From NCBI RefSeq assembly GCF_000090795.2, contig NW_003546365.1:167931-231930 (forward strand): a stretch of 64,000 nt of DNA. The letters run 5' to 3'. Within the stretch, counting starts at the first letter, position 1. Each line of letters opens with the position of its first letter. A program made the position numbers and the translations under genes. The DNA is from Amphimedon queenslandica (taxonomy: Eukaryota > Porifera > Demospongiae > Haplosclerida > Niphatidae). Positions 59,738 to 64,000 of this stretch are shown here, piece by piece. The notes below the pieces were generated by a model that saw only the letters and a list, made by a program, of their open reading frames with translations, did not search any database and was not told the DNA's origin.

Positions 59738-62700
59738 ATGTCAAGCACAATAGAAGCAACCCTTGACAAAGAACTTGGTGAGTATACTATGTATTTTACT
59801 TACACTTTGCATAGATCTATACAATGTATATACAATTTTATTTGTTTTATAGGTATCAATGATTTGTATTTGGTCTGGGAAAAGGCAGGTGTACTTTCTG
59901 GACGCTGGGACTCAATTGGAATCATATTAGGTCTCAGCCCTGACAAGTTAGATAGCATTGAAGCAGCGGGTAAACCACCAGAAACAAGTCTGAGAAAAGT
60001 TTTTGAGTGTTGGTTAAGAAAGGACTATGATTATCAAAATCGTGGTGCTCCTACATTACGAATGCTCTGCAATTGTATTAGAAGTAAAAGTGGAGGAGCA
60101 AACCCTGCCTTAGCTGATGAAATAGCAAATGAATATCCTACAAGTAGCAAGAAGCAACCTTTGTCACCTGTAGACACTGACCCATCTTCTAGAGGTATCA
60201 TAATGATTATAAAAGTATAAATTTAAATCAATTTTTTAATTATTATATATAGAAGTTAGTCCAAATAGAGAATTGACGACACCTCTTACTGCACCTGATA
60301 CTAAAGCTACATATGCTAGTGGAAAATCAAAAGAGTTTCCTGTTAATGACATATTGAAGCAGATTGATGAGCTACAAAGGTTATATGCTTCTAACATGTA
60401 TAAAACCAAAGAAGCATTTCTCTCTCTCAAAAGGAGTGCTCTTTCTAAAGTAATTGATTATATTCAGTGTCACATCATCAATCTACTGAATCCACGTTTT
60501 CGAAAGCAGCAGTTCATTGATAAATTACGAGAAGAGTACGACAAAGTTCAATCAATGAATCAGTTATTCAGAGTACTAGAGAAGCGTGTCTCCTGGTTTA
60601 ATTTTGACTTTGTTGTCCTTTTGATCCAAGTTTTTATAACAGATAGAGAAGTCCAGCGAATTTGGTCAAATTATTCTGATTTACTGAAAGATTATTTTAA
60701 AAATAACAATGATCAAGCAATTAAAGTTGTGAACGGTGTTGAGTTTGGTGTATCAGATGCTCCTGGTACTCAAGTTATGATAGCAAAAGTTGCCAATGAT
60801 GATTACACTTTGAATGACTTATACTTCTTTCATAAAGCAATTGCTGAGGCACTTAAAGTTTCAGAATACAAATTTTATTTTTGTGAAATTGATGATGGTT
60901 GCATGGAGTTAAAATACTCCATTCCTGATTTCTTATATTCAACTCTTTTTCCTTTGACCAGTCAGCAATGTCGTTCATTGGCTGAGATTAGTATTATCAA
61001 ATTGAGCTGTAATGAACATGTACATGAAATAAAACAGGTAAGTAATGAGATTTTTAAAAATAAAAATGTGTTGACTATTTTTTAATCATATATAGTTACC
61101 AGAGAATGAATTAAAGAAGCTCTCTCACTTTGCTATTGGTAATTGAACAATAACCAACTGTGTTATGTTATCATTTTGTACAGATATTAATGATCCTTTA
61201 TGGTATGAGAATACCAGCACTCCACTCATTGAAGCATGTTGGAGAGGATTAAAAGATGAAGTGCAATGGTTAATGGATGAATCTGGCTCTCAAGATAGTG
61301 GTACAAATGGATGGAATCCACCATTAGCTGCTTCATATGGTGGCCATTTTGATGTTCTCGAGCTCCTCATTGATGTTTATCATTGCGATCCTTCACAAGG
61401 TGATGATGATGGTGTTATTAGTTTACACATGGCCTCATATAAAGGCCATCTCAATATTGCACAGTATCTAGTTAATGAATGTCACGTTGATCCAGACATA
61501 GCAGATAGCTCTGGTAACACGGGATTGCTTTACTCAGCACTGAGTGGTCACGTTGACCTCGTGATTATGTTTTTAAAGAAGAAGTGTAACGTGTCTCAGG
61601 TGAATAGAGAAGGATCCACTTTATCATTATTAGCATGTAAGAGTGGACAGGTAGCATTAGTTGATCAGCTTAAGCAGTTTGGTATTTTCTCAGAAGATGA
61701 CATAGATTTTACCGGATGTGGAATAGTACATTATTGTGCTATAAGTGATAGTGTAGAGCTTCTAGAGTATCTTCAAAAAAATTGCAATGTTAATTTAAAC
61801 AAAAGAGATCGTTTTGGCACAACACCACTCCACATAGCATGCCAGTATGCTTCATCAGGTTTCATTATGAAATTGGTTAATATATTTGGATATAAAGTAT
61901 TACTAGAAGCTGATTATAGTGGTCGCTCTTCTCTTCATTACTTATGCAGTGGATTGGTTGATAAATACTGCATTACAGAAGTGTATAATAAGCTCACTGC
62001 ACCATGTGATATACCTTTACTTAAGCAAAATGCTGCATTGAAGGTAGAATACAAGAAAGACTGGCATAAATACCGGTACATTTCACTAAATATTAATGTT
62101 ACTAAACAGCATGAAAGAGTGAGTCTTTTGTCCGCACTCCTCAAGAAGACAAGTGTTATTAATAATTTTGATATAAATTCTGTTACTGCTACTGGTCAAT
62201 CATTGGTTCATTTAGCATGTACTAGTGGTAGTATATTATTAGTGAAGGTATTAGAGGAGTATGGTATTAATACAAGTTCATTAGATTATAAGGGTCGGTC
62301 TGCAGTACATTATGCTGCTTTATCAGGTTCACCTACTCTACTCAGTTATACTGTATCTGAGTATAGCTTGAATGCCAGTCAACCAGACTACAAAGGTGTA
62401 GTACCATTAGCATTAGCTTGTATGTCAGGTAGTATCAATGCAGTAGAATATATTATGAATACTACTGACATTGATATTAATATAACCTGTAATGAGGGTA
62501 GAACACCTCTTCATTATTCATGTTGGCATGGTAACCTTGAGCTGAGTCAATATCTCATTGAAGTACAAGACAGTGACATTAATATAACAGATAATAAGAA
62601 ATGGAATGCATTGGCTCATAGTGCTGAGAGTGGTAACATGAAGCTAGTTCAATACCTCATTAATAATCATCAATTGCCTCTCACATCATTTAAATTACTT

Positions 62701-64000
62701 GAAGCAGTATCTAGTACTAAACTATCATTAATTAAATTATTAGTTAATGAATATAAACTAGATCCTCATGTTAAAAGTGGCGATGGTAGGCAAGCAGTTC
62801 ATTTTGCAGCTGAAGTTGGTGCTATTGATGTCTTAGAGTATTTAGTAAAAGACTGTGGATGTGATTTGGATAGAGTAAATCAGCTAAGCAACGTGAATGT
62901 GTTTCATTATTCTACATTTAATAGTAATTTTTTATTTATTAAACACATTATTAGTAATTATCCACAGCATACTAGTCTATTATATTCTACTAATGATAAT
63001 GACACTCTACCAGTTCATGCTGCCTGTAGTAGTGGTGTTGTACAATTGGTTACTTATCTAATTGATGAAATGAAATGTGATGAAAGTACTGAAAATAATA
63101 AGGGCTTCAATTGTGTCACAAAGGCATGTGAGTCTGGTAATCTTGATCTTTTAAAATTATTAATAAAACACTACAACCTTAATCCTAGAATATTCAGCAG
63201 AGTGCCATCACCATTAATTGCAGTTAGGCAAGGACATGTTCATATATTGGAATGGCTCAGACAAGAGTATCATATCAATGTAGTCTCATTTAAGAATGGT
63301 ATATTACCTTTTGCTGCTGTACAATACAACCGTTTGTATTGTTTAAAGCATTTATTAAACAATTATTTATTTGACATTAATGCCGCTTATCCTAGAAATG
63401 ATACTAAATCTACACTCCTTCACATAGCATGTCAGGAAGGACATGTTGCTACAGCTCTCTACCTCACTAGTCTTCCTCAGTGTGATGTATCAGCTAAAAC
63501 TTCAAATGGATCAACAGTTCTTCATTTATCATGTAAAAGTCGTTCTCTTCCTATACTCAAACATCTAGTGGAGGAGCATCAGTTGGATCTCACTATTAAA
63601 GATTACAATGGAATGGCTCCAGTTCATGTAGCCTGTGAAAAAGGATCATTGAGTATAGTCAAGTACATTATAGACCATTCACCATTATCTCTTGATATGA
63701 CCGACTCTTTTGGACGTACTCCACTACTTATTGCAGCTTTCTCTAAGAACCTTCCCATCATTCGTTACCTCAACAGTAAAAACTGCAACATTTCTATACT
63801 GGACGATAAAGGGTTTAACGTAATACACATATCAGCAAAGGGAGGGGCTTTGGATATATTGAGGTTTTTCATTGATGGTCGTTACTGTAATCCTAATATC
63901 ACTGATGCTTCTGGTCGTACTCCACTTTATCTGTCAGCTCAAGAGGGTCACTTGGAAATAGTAGAATATCTATTGGATAGTCCAAGCTACAATAAACCAC
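59738..64000 (+). CDS. Death-domain / ankyrin-repeat protein with two unrecognised central domains (3' end cut)
   Basis: Predicted intracellular signalling or innate-immune protein. Exons: 59738-59777, 59853-60194, 60253-61037, 61096-61138 and 61194 to the window edge, giving about 400 residues before the ankyrin exon and at least 935 within it, with no stop to position 64000. A death domain (about residues 14-105: INDLYLVWEKAGVLSGRWDS ... LGLSPDKLDSIEA ... ECWLRKDYDY) is followed by a linker, then a helical region (DILKQIDELQRLYASN ... EKRVSWFNFDFVVLLIQVFI) and an alpha/beta-looking region (NGVEFGVSDAPGTQVMIAK ... FYFCEIDDGCMELKYSIP) that I cannot assign. The rest is more than 20 ankyrin repeats (for example PLAASYGGHFDVLELLID, SLHMASYKGHLNIAQYLV, TPLHIACQY). 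No signal peptide or membrane span is visible. Confidence 0.85.

Overview
The window is animal nuclear DNA with small exons, very short AT-rich introns, GT-AG splice sites, many (TTA)n microsatellites and genes packed 40-300 bp apart. Gene content (death-domain/ankyrin protein, tandem ETS factors, compact tandem SLC36 arrays, an APP-like gene) and texture suggest a demosponge such as Amphimedon queenslandica. The species is an inference; no lineage marker was computed.

Layout, plus strand unless stated. 100-2019: 3' part of an amyloid precursor protein (APP) homologue with a long His-rich ectodomain. 2222-3984: POFUT1 with a C-terminal KDEL. 4092-11360: NUP160. 11508-14415: TBRG1-like FYRN/FYRC protein with an N-terminal HARE-HTH. 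14728-17984 and 18517-20524: two tandem ETS factors, the first with a PNT domain. 20860-23928: TOMM70. 24132-30388: PPIP5K, holding a perfect 120-bp inverted repeat in an intron. 31118-32305: single-exon 7TM receptor. Minus strand 32609-33672: only the C-terminal part of INTS7. Minus strand 34653-46065: four head-to-tail SLC36-type transporters, the last one (34653-36324) lacking its 3' half. 46302-46627: small orphan gene. 47088-48568: CRAL-TRIO protein. Minus 48732-49516: DPH3. 49747-51883: TMEM185. Minus 52212-54120: coiled-coil/F-box/LRR-like protein. 54413-59366: CAP-Gly protein. 59738 to the right edge: death domain, two unrecognised domains and a giant ankyrin exon.

The genes are mostly unrelated housekeeping and signalling genes, not a pathway. 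Local themes are tandem duplication (ETS pair, SLC36 array), divergent promoters (SLC36/orphan at 46.1-46.3 kb, DPH3/TMEM185 at 49.5-49.7 kb), and a repeat family of about 177 bp seeded in at least eight introns in both orientations.

Most worth a second look: the His-rich APP homologue; the SLC36/INTS7 breakpoint joined by that satellite with compatible splice phase; the perfect 120-bp intronic hairpin; and the death-domain/ankyrin protein with two unrecognised central domains. Exon boundaries were read by eye. Where exon lengths were summed (POFUT1, both ETS genes, CRAL-TRIO, DPH3, TMEM185, CAP-Gly, visible APP) they give an intact frame.
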